The position numbers and the translations under genes are program-made. A stretch of DNA of 64,000 nt. Origin: Rhizobium anhuiense (GTDB lineage Bacteria; Pseudomonadota; Alphaproteobacteria; Rhizobiales; Rhizobiaceae). The number at the start of each line of letters is the position of its first letter. Position 1 is the stretch's first letter. The stretch is from the NCBI RefSeq assembly GCF_003985145.1, contig NZ_ML133541.1:32535-96534 (forward strand), in the 5' to 3' direction. This document shows, one piece after another, positions 54,037-61,924 of the stretch. Under the pieces are notes generated by a model. That model was given only the letters and a program-made list of their open reading frames with translations. It searched no databases and was not told where the DNA came from.

Positions 54037-55191
54037 ATGTCGGTCGCCGATAAACCCTTCGTCAGAACGTCCATCCTTGCGGCCGAACCGCCGCCCCCCG
54101 GGGAGCGCGGAGCCGTCGCCTGGATACGCCGCAATCTTCTTGCAACCCCGAAAGACATAATCCTGACGATCCTGGCTGTTGCGCTGATCGCATGGGCCGT
54201 GCCGCAACTGGTCAACTGGCTGTTCATCCAGGCCGTATGGTCCGGCCCGGACCGCACATTCTGCGCGACGACGATCCAGGGCGGCATCCAGCCTGATGGC
54301 TGGAGTGGAGCATGCTGGGCCTTCGTCAGCGCCAAATACGATCAGTTTATCTTCGGCCGCTATCCGCTCGACGAGCGTTGGAGGCCGGCGATCGTCGGGA
54401 TCCTGTTCATTGTGCTGCTGGTTCCGATGCTGATCCCGTCCGCGCCGCGCAAGGGACTGAACGCCATTCTTCTGTTCGCCGTCCTGCCCGTCATCGCCTT
54501 CTGGCTTCTTCACGGGGGTTTCGGCCTCGAAGTGGTGGATACTCCGCTCTGGGGCGGGTTGATGGTGACCCTTGTCCTGTCCTTCGTCGGCATTGCCGTT
54601 TCCCTGCCCTGCGGTATTCTGCTTGCGCTGGGGCGCCGCTCGAAGATGCCCGTCATCCGGATGCTTTGCGTTACCTTCATCGAGGTCATTCGAGGCGTTC
54701 CGCTGATCACCGTCCTGTTCATGGCAAGTGTCATGCTGCCGCTCTTCCTTCCCACCGGCTGGAACGTAGACAAATTACTCCGGGCGCTGATCGGTGTTTC
54801 GATCTTCACCTCGGCCTATATGGCTGAAGTGATCCGCGGCGGCCTTCAGGCGATCCCGAAGGGACAGTTCGAGGGCGCCGATTCGCTTGGCCTCGGTTAT
54901 TGGCAGAAGACACGGCTGATCATCATGCCGCAGGCCATCAAGCTCGTCATCCCGAGCATCGTGAACACCTTCATCGGAACGTTCAAGGACACGTCGCTGG
55001 TCACCATTATCGGCATGTTCGACCTGCTCGGTATCGTCAAGCTGAACTTCTCCGATGCCAATTGGGCAAGCGCCGTCACGCCGATCACCGGCCTGATCTT
55101 TGCCGGCTTCATCTTCTGGCTGTTCTGCTTCGGCATGTCGCGCTATTCAGGCTTCATGGAACGCCATCTCGATACCGGCCACAAACGATAA
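54037..55191 (+). CDS. aapM: General L-amino acid ABC transporter, permease
   Basis: A permease of 384 residues with about eight hydrophobic segments and an EAA loop (MAEVIRGGLQAIPKGQFEGA) near residue 265, for contact with AapP. The N-terminal proline-rich stretch AEPPPPGERGAV is typical. It is encoded immediately after aapQ and 35 bases before aapP. Confidence 0.95.
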   Translation: MSVADKPFVRTSILAAEPPPPGERGAVAWIRRNLLATPKDIILTILAVALIAWAVPQLVNWLFIQAVWSGPDRTFCATTIQGGIQPDGWSGACWAFVSAKYDQFIFGRYPLDERWRPAIVGILFIVLLVPMLIPSAPRKGLNAILLFAVLPVIAFWLLHGGFGLEVVDTPLWGGLMVTLVLSFVGIAVSLPCGILLALGRRSKMPVIRMLCVTFIEVIRGVPLITVLFMASVMLPLFLPTGWNVDKLLRALIGVSIFTSAYMAEVIRGGLQAIPKGQFEGADSLGLGYWQKTRLIIMPQAIKLVIPSIVNTFIGTFKDTSLVTIIGMFDLLGIVKLNFSDANWASAVTPITGLIFAGFIFWLFCFGMSRYSGFMERHLDTGHKR

Positions 55192-55226
55192 GAACGCTAA
55201 AACGATAAGAATGAGGGAAAATAGTC

Positions 55227-56000
55227 ATGGCTGAAGCTCCAGCGAAAAAACTCACCGTTTCCGCAACGGAAGTGGCGGTCGAGATCGTCAACATGAACAA
55301 GTGGTACGGTGATTTCCACGTGCTGCGCGACATCAACCTGAAGGTCATGCGCGGCGAGCGCATCGTCATCGCCGGGCCGTCGGGCTCGGGCAAGTCGACG
55401 ATGATCCGCTGCATCAACCGTCTGGAAGAGCATCAGAAGGGCAAGATCATCGTCGACGGCACCGAGCTGACCAACGATCTGAAGAAGATCGACGAGGTCA
55501 GGCGCGAAGTCGGCATGGTGTTCCAGCATTTCAACCTCTTCCCGCACCTGACGATCCTCGAAAACTGCACGCTGGCGCCGATCTGGGTGCGCAAGATGCC
55601 GAAGAAGCAGGCGGAAGAGATCGCCATGCACTTCCTGAAGCGGGTCAAGATCCCGGAACAGGCCAACAAATATCCGGGCCAGCTCTCCGGCGGCCAGCAG
55701 CAGCGCGTGGCGATCGCCCGCTCGCTCTGCATGAATCCGAAGATCATGCTGTTCGATGAGCCGACCTCGGCGCTCGATCCGGAAATGATCAAGGAAGTGC
55801 TCGACACCATGGTGGGCCTTGCCGAGGAAGGCATGACCATGCTCTGCGTCACCCATGAAATGGGCTTTGCCCGTCAGGTCGCCAACCGCGTCATCTTCAT
55901 GGACCAGGGTCAGATCGTCGAGCAGAATTCGCCGGCCGAGTTCTTCGACAATCCGCAGCACGAACGCACCAAGTTGTTCCTCAGCCAGATCCTGCACTAA
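55227..56000 (+). CDS. aapP: General L-amino acid ABC transporter, ATP-binding protein
   Basis: An ABC ATPase of 257 residues. Walker A is GPSGSGKSTMIR, the Q-loop MVFQHFNLFPHLT, the signature LSGGQQQR, Walker B IMLFDEPTSALD, and the H-loop CVTHEMGFARQ. It powers AapQM. It is the last gene of aapJQMP, followed by a strong terminator. Confidence 0.97.
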   Translation: MAEAPAKKLTVSATEVAVEIVNMNKWYGDFHVLRDINLKVMRGERIVIAGPSGSGKSTMIRCINRLEEHQKGKIIVDGTELTNDLKKIDEVRREVGMVFQHFNLFPHLTILENCTLAPIWVRKMPKKQAEEIAMHFLKRVKIPEQANKYPGQLSGGQQQRVAIARSLCMNPKIMLFDEPTSALDPEMIKEVLDTMVGLAEEGMTMLCVTHEMGFARQVANRVIFMDQGQIVEQNSPAEFFDNPQHERTKLFLSQILH

Positions 56001-56025
56001 GCTTGGGAGCCGAAGCTTTTTAAAG

Positions 56026-56055
56026 GACCCGCCGCGCCTTCCGGTTCGGCGGGTC
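56026..56055 (+). terminator. Terminator of the aap operon
   Basis: GACCCGCCG and CGGCGGGTC, nine pairs with a 12-base loop, are followed by TTTTT. It starts 26 bases after the aapP stop and lies just before the end of the convergent repeat-protein gene. Confidence 0.88.
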
Positions 56056-56064
56056 TTTTTACGT

Positions 56065-56742
56065 TCAGCGAGAGGCTGTCGCCTGCAACAGACTACAGAG
56101 ACCGACAAGACCGGAATCGGAACCGCCGGAAGCAGAGCCGCTTGAGGCGGAGATATCGGCGCAACGGACAAGCATCTTGCGCTGCTCGTTGACGGGCCTC
56201 GCCCGGAAGGCCTCCAGAGTGCGGACCTGCGACGGGCTGAGACCGCCGCCAGGCACGGATCCGTCACCGCCACTTGCCGCGCCAGCCCCGTCCACCCCGC
56301 CTACCCTACCGACGGCGAGATTGGCATCGACGCCACTACCGCCTCCGATCGAGGCCGTGGCGTTGGCATCGGCCCCATCTGAACCGCCGGCACGTGCGTT
56401 GAGATCGGCATTGACGCCGCGTCCGCCGCCGATCCTGGCATTGGCGCTTACGTCGAGACCGTTGCCGACGCCGGCGTTGACATCGGCATCGATGCCCTGG
56501 CCGCCGCCGGCATTGGCAGTCGCATCGGCATTGACGCCGTTCGAGCCGCCGACGGAAGCATTGGCGTCGGCGCTGACGCCGCGCCCGCCGCCAAGCGAAG
56601 TCCCGACATCAGCGCTGACGGCATTGCCTGCATTCACCGACACGCCGACATCGATCGCATGCGCATAACTTGGCGGCATGGCAAGCAATGCGCAGGTGGA
56701 TGCGAGCACTGCAAAGGACAGTCTATGATGGTTCTCACTCAT
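56065..56742 (-). CDS. Secreted glycine-rich repeat protein of unknown function
   Basis: A protein of 225 residues. A signal peptide (LSFAVLASTCALLAMPPSYAHA, cleavage near residue 28) is followed by about eight or nine imperfect repeats of 14 residues between residues 29 and 150. Typical units are ADANASVGGSNGVN, ADATANAGGGQGID and ADLNARAGGSDGAD. A Gly/Ser linker and a C-terminal domain (LSPSQVRTLEAFRARPVNEQ) with two cysteines follow. The ATG at 56742 follows GGAGGAAAACC; the frame upstream to 56892 is not likely coding. I do not recognise a functional family. The repeats suggest a beta-roll or adhesive surface protein. Confidence 0.72.
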   Translation of the reverse strand: MSENHHRLSFAVLASTCALLAMPPSYAHAIDVGVSVNAGNAVSADVGTSLGGGRGVSADANASVGGSNGVNADATANAGGGQGIDADVNAGVGNGLDVSANARIGGGRGVNADLNARAGGSDGADANATASIGGGSGVDANLAVGRVGGVDGAGAASGGDGSVPGGGLSPSQVRTLEAFRARPVNEQRKMLVRCADISASSGSASGGSDSGLVGLCSLLQATASR

Positions 56743-57248
56743 GGTTTTCCTCCGTTTCCATTCGCCGAACGATCTGTCCGGCAGTCGAAAATCGAGGAAC
56801 GCGCGTACCTTCGATCGTTGGATGCCTGCAACCTGCAGGGCGTCCATGGCAAAGCAACGTGAAGGGTTGGCGAATGTTTCGCCACACGGCACGGCAAGTC
56901 GGTCCGGCGGCCGGCAATGATGTTACATGCTTATCGAAATACGAATTGTCCGACCGACTGTGCCGAAAACGGCCATGTCTGGCGACGATTGGAGAGCCGA
57001 CGAAGTCATTTCCCTCGCAATCGCGCCAGCAATCTTCAGGCAGTTGCAGAACCTGCAAGCAAAGCGCCGTTCTCGATGCGATTGACGGCGAGATCCATTT
57101 GCAGTCGCCGATCGGCTGCCCCTGCCCCGGATTTGGCTTTTCCATCGTCGATTGAGACCGGTAAAAATAACTCCCGTTCCGCCTGGATATATCGGGCGAG
57201 AATTCCATGTTTCAGCATGTTCTCATTTAATGGAACTGGAGGTTTAGA
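56743..57248. other. Spacer without recognised gene
   Basis: This 506-base stretch separates the divergent repeat-protein and DUF3597 genes. It must hold both promoters. Short open frames on either strand lack ribosome binding sites or any domain-like sequence. The segment TGGAACTGGAGGTTTAGAATG supplies the DUF3597 binding site in part. Nothing else is recognised. Confidence 0.5.
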
Positions 57249-57677
57249 ATGGGCATTTTCGACAAGATCAAACATGCAATCTTCGGAGAGGCGAAAGCAG
57301 CCGAACCCGTCGCTGTCAGCCCGCAACAGACAGAGCCGGCGCAAGCGCCTGCCTCACCGTCGGCGGCGCCCAGTCCGACGCCTGCGGCCGCTCCCGCTCA
57401 GAGCAAGCCCGCCACGGCCACAGTCGATATCGTGCCCCTCCTTGACGCAGCGGTGAAGAAAAGCGGCCAGAAACTCGATTGGCGTCGCTCGATCGTGGAC
57501 CTGATGAAAGCCGTCGGGATGGATGCAAGCCTGACTGAGCGCAAGGAACTCGCCGCTGAACTCGGTTATACCGGCGACACCAACGATTCCGCAAAAATGA
57601 ATATGTGGCTGCACAAGGCCCTGATGAAGCGGCTTTCGGAAAATGGCGGCAGGGTCCCGGCCGATCTCCTGGATTGA
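57249..57677 (+). CDS. DUF3597 domain protein
   Basis: A protein of 142 residues. MGIFDKIKHAIFGEA at the N-terminus is followed by a Pro/Ala/Gln-rich linker (residues 25-58) and a conserved C-terminal domain: VDIVPLLDAAVKKSGQKLDW and SIVDLMKAVGMDASLTERKE. This is the DUF3597 arrangement, with resemblance to LysM-linker proteins of the same size. The binding site CTGGAGGT precedes the ATG. Function unknown. Confidence 0.83.
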   Translation: MGIFDKIKHAIFGEAKAAEPVAVSPQQTEPAQAPASPSAAPSPTPAAAPAQSKPATATVDIVPLLDAAVKKSGQKLDWRRSIVDLMKAVGMDASLTERKELAAELGYTGDTNDSAKMNMWLHKALMKRLSENGGRVPADLLD

Positions 57678-57841
57678 ACGCAGCGAATGGCTGCCGCCAT
57701 GATATGGCGGCGGCTATCCAGCCGCCAGAGAGATCACAGCCGGAGCAGACCGCGAAACAAGGCGTCCCCTTGCCCGCAGGCACTGGAACCAATAACGTTC
57801 CGCTCGATACTTCGATAAATCGATCAGGGAGAATAAATCCG

Positions 57842-58153
57842 ATGAGATTGATGGCAGTCGTTGGTCTTGCACTTAGCTTGGGCTGTATTTCGGCCGCAGA
57901 ATCTCCTTCAAACTATCAATCCTACAGCGGCATTCGGGTCGATACCGACCCGGTTCTTCTGGCTCGATACGAAAAAGCTCTCCAGCGGTGCGTGCCGGAG
58001 GCAGGGTCATGGCGACGCGGCTCGCCGGATCCACGAAGCCTAGATTACAACGCGGTGCTCAGAAATTGCCTCTACAGGCGCAGCTTTGTCGACAGAGGCG
58101 TCTACGCCTACCCCATCCCTCAGGTCTACTTCGATCATTTCCTGGATCGCTAA
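57842..58153 (+). CDS. Small exported protein of unknown function
   Basis: A protein of 103 residues. The N-terminus MRLMAVVGLALSLGCISAAE reads as a signal peptide, possibly a lipoprotein-like one with a cysteine at residue 15. The mature part contains two further cysteines (QRCVPE and RNCLYRR) that could pair. The ATG at 57842 follows AGGGAGAATAAATCC. No known domain is recognised. It lies alone between DUF3597 and the small orphan below. Confidence 0.6.
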   Translation: MRLMAVVGLALSLGCISAAESPSNYQSYSGIRVDTDPVLLARYEKALQRCVPEAGSWRRGSPDPRSLDYNAVLRNCLYRRSFVDRGVYAYPIPQVYFDHFLDR

Positions 58154-58205
58154 GAAGAGCTAATCAGTTCCAATCTGCCGCAGCGTCTCACGCATGAAAC
58201 ACAAA

Positions 58206-58224
58206 CCCCGCCAATTTGGCGGGG
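58206..58224 (-). terminator. Terminator of the small orphan gene at 58249
   Basis: On the minus strand CCCCGCCA and TGGCGGGG with a three-base loop are followed by TTTGTGTTT. It begins 25 bases after the stop codon of the small gene, which supports that gene being expressed. Confidence 0.65.
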
Positions 58225-58248
58225 CTGTATTAACACGGCTGGCAGATG

Positions 58249-58428
58249 TCAGCGTTTGGCGCCGCCTGGCGGCCGGCCCTTGCCCGTCTGGCGATTGCCG
58301 CTCCCGGACGCGGTCTTGGCATCGTTGCCCTGACCGAAGTTGGTGCCGCCGAGATGACCGCCGCCACTGGTGTTGGCGACCTGGCGCTGCGCTCTGCGCA
58401 ACAGCGCCTCTGCATTGGTCTTGCTCAT
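58249..58428 (-). CDS. Small glycine-rich protein of unknown function
   Basis: A protein of 59 residues, SKTNAEALLRRAQRQVANTSG followed by a Gly/Asn/Lys-rich, probably disordered tail ending GRPPGGAKR. It is basic and lacks a signal peptide. The ATG at 58428 follows GAGGAGAATGTC, a strong binding site, and a terminator follows the gene, so despite its size it is likely real. The frame upstream to 58479 has no support. A nucleic-acid-binding or stress role is possible but only a guess. Confidence 0.6.
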   Translation of the reverse strand: MSKTNAEALLRRAQRQVANTSGGGHLGGTNFGQGNDAKTASGSGNRQTGKGRPPGGAKR

Positions 58429-58503
58429 GACATTCTCCTCAATGGCCGGAAAACCCAGCCGAAATGCTGTCGCCTGCATCCGCGGTCAAAGACCAGCGGC
58501 ATG

Positions 58504-58713
58504 TCAGGCAGCGACGATGTTGCCGGCGGAGCTTTTGCCGGAACGGCTATCCTGGATGACGTCGAAGCCAACCTTCTGCCCCTTATCAAGGGACGCCATG
58601 CCAGCCTGCTCGACGGCTGAAATATGGACGAAGATATCGGTCGAGCCGTTGTCCGGCTGAATGAAGCCGAAGCCCCGCGTCGGATCAAAGAATTTAACCG
58701 TGCCTGTGTTCAT
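58504..58713 (-). CDS. Cold-shock protein, CspA family
   Basis: A single OB-fold protein of 69 residues. RNP1 is RGFGFIQ and RNP2 is DIFVHISAVE, both intact. Such proteins bind single-stranded RNA and DNA and act as RNA chaperones. Rhizobia carry many copies. The ATG at 58713 is preceded by AGAGGAGACCGTC on the minus strand, a good binding site. Confidence 0.93.
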   Translation of the reverse strand: MNTGTVKFFDPTRGFGFIQPDNGSTDIFVHISAVEQAGMASLDKGQKVGFDVIQDSRSGKSSAGNIVAA

Positions 58714-58958
58714 GACGGTCTCCTCTCAAGCGCATAAACAATCGCCCTCCGGCGACTGCCGGACGGCGTAGAAATCGATTTTGAAAGGAAAGATCAGCTG
58801 GGCCGCCTGAGGCGCGAACCAAAGCTCGACAAGCAATTTCGATGGAAGAATCGATAGGCCGGCAATGTGTTTAAAACAAGTTTCTGGTGACGGTGTTGGG
58901 CGTTACAACCCGGATAACACATATAGCGGCGTTCTCTTGGCCAAGACGTCAGGAGCGA

Positions 58959-59567
58959 TCACCACGCGCCAACGAGCGCGTTGCCCGAAAGCGGAACCTT
59001 TTTCAGCTTTCCGTTTTGATCGGCAACCGATATCGACGTCAGCAATTGCTTCGGCGACTTTCGAAACCAGTTCGCGGCGATCGTCGCCATATCACCGATC
59101 ATCGCGTGTTTGTGCCAGGCTGCGAAACGCCGGGCAGTCGCCTCGGGTTCGGCTTGATAAAAGAAATCACCGGATTGGCCAAGATTGTTGATCGACGAAG
59201 CCATTGATGAGAGCGGACGTTGAAACATTTTCGGAGGCACCGAAAGCTCTCGGGCAGTCTCGGAAAATGCCGGAGCCATGAAATCGATAACCCAACCATC
59301 CGCCTCCACCCAGCAGTGGAAATTTTCCCCAGCGCCAGTCACATAGCCGTCTTCGCGATAGTCTGCGAACAGTATGAGCGTGCCCCCGAGATTGTAAGCA
59401 GCAAGCCCGCCCTTAGGCGTGGCCTTGATTTTGTAGTGTTGTTCGAGGATGAAAGCCCCGAAGGTGCTGAAGTACATACAGGCCGTGGCAGGGTCGGCAT
59501 TTTCGTTGATGAGCAGGCTATTGATAATGCGGTAAATCCGATGGTAGTCGCTCTGCTTGATCAACAT
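58959..59567 (-). CDS. DUF2026 family protein
   Basis: A protein of 202 residues, MLIKQSDYHRIYRIINSLLI then NFHCWVEADGWVIDFMAPAF, which fits the DUF2026 pattern as I recall it. The invariant Cys near residue 30 (ATACMYFSTFGA), His in FHCWVE and Asp in WVIDFMAP recall a papain/transglutaminase-like Cys-His-Asp triad, as in NlpC-type or arylamine acetyltransferase folds. This catalytic reading is inference. No operon partner is evident. Confidence 0.65.
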   Translation of the reverse strand: MLIKQSDYHRIYRIINSLLINENADPATACMYFSTFGAFILEQHYKIKATPKGGLAAYNLGGTLILFADYREDGYVTGAGENFHCWVEADGWVIDFMAPAFSETARELSVPPKMFQRPLSSMASSINNLGQSGDFFYQAEPEATARRFAAWHKHAMIGDMATIAANWFRKSPKQLLTSISVADQNGKLKKVPLSGNALVGAW

Positions 59568-59964
59568 GGCCGTTCACCCACAAACTCTAAGGTTTCGCGC
59601 AATCACTAGGCGACGACGCCCGCGATGTAAACGACGCGCACCGATGTCCATGCCGATTGGCCGGGTGGCAAGCGTGATCCGAAATCCGACCGGGCCGGGT
59701 TCGAAGCACATGTAAAACCATCAAGTCTCCCGGCAACCCCTGCTTGCCGTGGGCCATTCTGCGAACCGCAAAAACGTTGGGAGATAATGGCGACCCCTGC
59801 AGGAATGCCAAAACTCTGAAATTATGCTGTAATTTCAATGAAATTGTTTGATCTGAGGGGCGCCGCGCAAGTATTGATTACCTTATGGAATTTTATAAGC
59901 TGCCCCTCATTTCCGAGAGCGGATTGAGGACGCTCCAAAGGACATCCAGCATGAGGAGCATCCG
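59568..59964. other. Spacer with left direct repeat of the mini-element
   Basis: No gene is seen in this 397-base gap. The 20-base tRNA-end repeat lies at 59787-59806 (listed separately). The sequence before it is ordinary intergenic DNA; after it (59807-59964) lies the upstream region of the NIPSNAP gene, with AT-rich sequence near 59820-59900 that could contain its promoter. Confidence 0.5.
59787..59806 (+). repeat. Left copy of 20-bp direct repeat (tRNA 3'-end, candidate att site)
   Basis: ATGGCGACCCCTGCAGGAAT is identical to 61905-61924. The complement reads as the T-arm end, acceptor strand and CCA of a tRNA. Only the last 19 bases of the tRNA are here, as expected for the distal att site of an element that integrates in a tRNA gene. 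Confidence 0.75.
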
Positions 59965-60306
59965 ATGATCCACGAATTGCGCATCTATACATGTGTGCCG
60001 GAGAGGCTGCCGGCACTGCAACAGCGTTTCGAGACCGCAACGCTGGCGATCTGGGAACGTCTCGGCATCCGCTCACTCGGCTTCTGGACGACGATGATCG
60101 GTTCTTCCAGCAACGATCTGACCTACCTGCTCGAATGGCGGTCGCTGGCGGAGCGCGAGCAGAAATGGGCCGAGTTCATCGCCGATCGGGAGTGGCGGGA
60201 AGCGAAGGCGAAGAGCGAGGCGGATGGGCCGATCGTGGCCAACATCGTCAGTTCGCTGCTGCAGCCGACACGCTTTTACCGCGGCTTCTCCAAACCGTCG
60301 GAATAA
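59965..60306 (+). CDS. NIPSNAP family protein
   Basis: A protein of 113 residues, HELRIYTCVPERLPALQQRF at the N-terminus and LTYLLEWRSLAEREQKW in the middle, the pattern of NIPSNAP ferredoxin-like (dimeric alpha-beta barrel) proteins. The start ATG follows GAGGAGCATCCG. The family is poorly understood; some members are in catabolic operons. Here it lies in the tRNA-bounded unit. Confidence 0.82.
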   Translation: MIHELRIYTCVPERLPALQQRFETATLAIWERLGIRSLGFWTTMIGSSSNDLTYLLEWRSLAEREQKWAEFIADREWREAKAKSEADGPIVANIVSSLLQPTRFYRGFSKPSE

Positions 60307-60374
60307 CGGCCACGTGGTCCCTCCGTGTCCTTGATGCTGACGACCACAAACGAGTGATGGCTGGACCGGCGGGC

Positions 60375-60944
60375 TCAGCGGCGGACGCGGTAGCGGATGT
60401 GCGTGGCCTCGGGTGTATCGATCACCCGAACGATCTCCAACTCGACGCGCGATGTTAAGACTTCGAACATTCGGCGGCCACCTCCGAACAAGACTGGAAC
60501 CTGGTGTATTTGCAGTTCGTCGAGCACGCCAGCTTCCAGCGCCCGCTGCGCCGTGTACGCGCCAAGCATCAACACGTCCCGGTCCCCGGCGGCGGCCTTC
60601 GCCTGCGCCATTGCGCTCGCGATCCCGTCGCTCACGTATTTGACCAAGGGATAATTCGCGACGGATGGCCCGGGCGGCCTGTGACTGGGTACGAAAATCG
60701 CGACACCGTGATTGTCACCACCCCAGTGATCGACCTGCTCCACGGTTCGCCGACCCGCCAGAATCGCACCTGGCGCGTTCCATTCGTCCCACAATTGTCC
60801 GACCGGTCCGGTCGGTCGGGAAAAATCCCCGTACCACTCGTGCAACCGCATAAAGTCGTCGCCGCCGGGATTGCCCACTTCATCGTTAGGCCCCGCGATA
60901 TACCCGTCCAGTGACATGGACATGAAGAGCACTGATTTGGACAC
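60375..60944 (-). CDS. Dihydrofolate reductase family protein (RibD C-terminal-like)
   Basis: A protein of 189 residues. SVLFMSMSLDGYIAGPNDEV at the N-terminus, GAILAGRRTVEQVDHWGG in the middle and the C-terminal DELQIHQVPVLFGGGRRMFE are typical of the bacterial YyaP/RibD C-terminal type of NADPH-dependent reductases. The start is GTG at 60944 after AGGAGATAACA. The substrate is unknown; such genes often occur in transferred DNA. It is convergent with the NIPSNAP gene. Confidence 0.85.
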   Translation of the reverse strand: MSKSVLFMSMSLDGYIAGPNDEVGNPGGDDFMRLHEWYGDFSRPTGPVGQLWDEWNAPGAILAGRRTVEQVDHWGGDNHGVAIFVPSHRPPGPSVANYPLVKYVSDGIASAMAQAKAAAGDRDVLMLGAYTAQRALEAGVLDELQIHQVPVLFGGGRRMFEVLTSRVELEIVRVIDTPEATHIRYRVRR

Positions 60945-61007
60945 TGTTATCTCCTGTGGTCTCTTTACAAACTGGGGCCGTGGGAATTCGCTCTGCGGGG
61001 TGGGCTA

Positions 61008-61898
61008 TTGATGCAAAAGCTCGTTCAGGCAAGCCGAGTGCGCGCGGACTGTCTTGATGTTCCCAAGGACGCTCGAGCGACACTGACGCCGACATCCCGA
61101 ATACGGATTTTGGGTTATCGAAATTCATGCCGACCCATCCACGTCGCCGTCTTCATCGAGGTTGTGCACCGGGAGATAGGGGTGTTCTTCTCCATCCACT
61201 GGACTATGAATCTGATCGTGTCATTGCGCGTCTACGCTGTGGACGCGGGTATCGTGAAAAACAATCCCGTCCGAGATGTGAAAATGCCAAAGGCGAAGAC
61301 TGAAGGCTTCAAGCCTTGGGAAGCGGCCGACGTCGAAAAGTTCTATGCCACGCACCCGGAAGGCTCGCAGGAGCGACTCGCCATGGACATGCTGCCTTTC
61401 ACTGGCCTGCGCCGCTCGGACATCTTCCAGATCGGCCCGCAGCACGTCAAAGATAACATCATCGAGTACCGCGCAGGCAAGAATGACGAGTGGGTTTATA
61501 TTCCTATTCACCCAGATCTTAGAGCCATTCTCGATGCGGTGAAGAAAGAGCATCTGGCTTATCTGGTGACGCCGGTTCATGGCCGGCCATTTAAGAGCGC
61601 GGCCGCGTTCGGGAATTGGTTCGGTCAAATGTGCGCTGAGACGGGCGTGGATGGCCGGGCGCACGACCTAAGGAAAACGCTCGCCCAGCTCCTGGTCGAA
61701 AGCGGCAACAGCAACAGCAAACTCAAGGCCCGTTTTGGCTGGAGAAGCGTTTCTATGGTCAACCATTACACGCGGAAGGCCGACAAGCGGAAGCTCGCTA
61801 TTTCGAGCGCTGCGAAACTGAACGAGAACAGCCTAACCCCTCAAACCAAATCCATTGAGGGGTTAACGCCTGAAAACAAAGCAAAAACAAATACTTGA
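61008..61898 (+). pseudogene. 5'-truncated tyrosine recombinase (integrase)
   Basis: Only the C-terminal catalytic domain is recognisable, from about position 61210 (SLRVYAVDAGIVKNNPV). Catalytic residues are present: Arg in TGLRRSDIF, HDLRKTLAQ with His and Arg, and Tyr in VNHYTRKAD. The residue before the last Arg loop is Trp (GWRS), as in many rhizobial integrases. The N-terminal arm-binding domain and most of the core-binding domain are absent, replaced by unrelated frame, so the protein is probably inactive. It ends seven bases from the right att-like repeat. Confidence 0.75.
61834..61865 (+). repeat. Perfect inverted repeat within the end of int
   Basis: Arms TAACCCCTCAA and TTGAGGGGTTA, 11 perfect pairs with a ten-base loop, lie 40 bases before the att-like repeat, in the low-complexity C-terminal extension of the recombinase. 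It could be a recombinase or excisionase binding site, or a terminator. Confidence 0.6.
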
Positions 61899-61904
61899 AA
61901 ATTG

Positions 61905-61924
61905 ATGGCGACCCCTGCAGGAAT
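61905..61924 (+). repeat. Right copy of 20-bp direct repeat (candidate att site)
   Basis: Identical to 59787-59806 and forming the 3' end of the tRNA-like sequence that continues to the right. Confidence 0.75.

Larger units (their letters stand above)
59787..61924. mobile_element. Candidate 2.1-kb tRNA-bounded mini-element
   Basis: The unit lies between two identical 20-base direct repeats derived from a tRNA 3' end. It contains a NIPSNAP gene, a DHFR-like gene and a 5'-truncated tyrosine recombinase whose stop is seven bases from the right repeat. This is the order int-att typical of elements that integrate in tRNA genes. The size and the truncated integrase suggest a remnant of a larger island, after internal deletion. 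Confidence 0.6.

Noticed and set aside
56735..57208. A 157-residue frame upstream of DUF3597 on the minus strand
   Set aside because: No binding site, no domain, and it overlaps the start of the repeat-protein gene.
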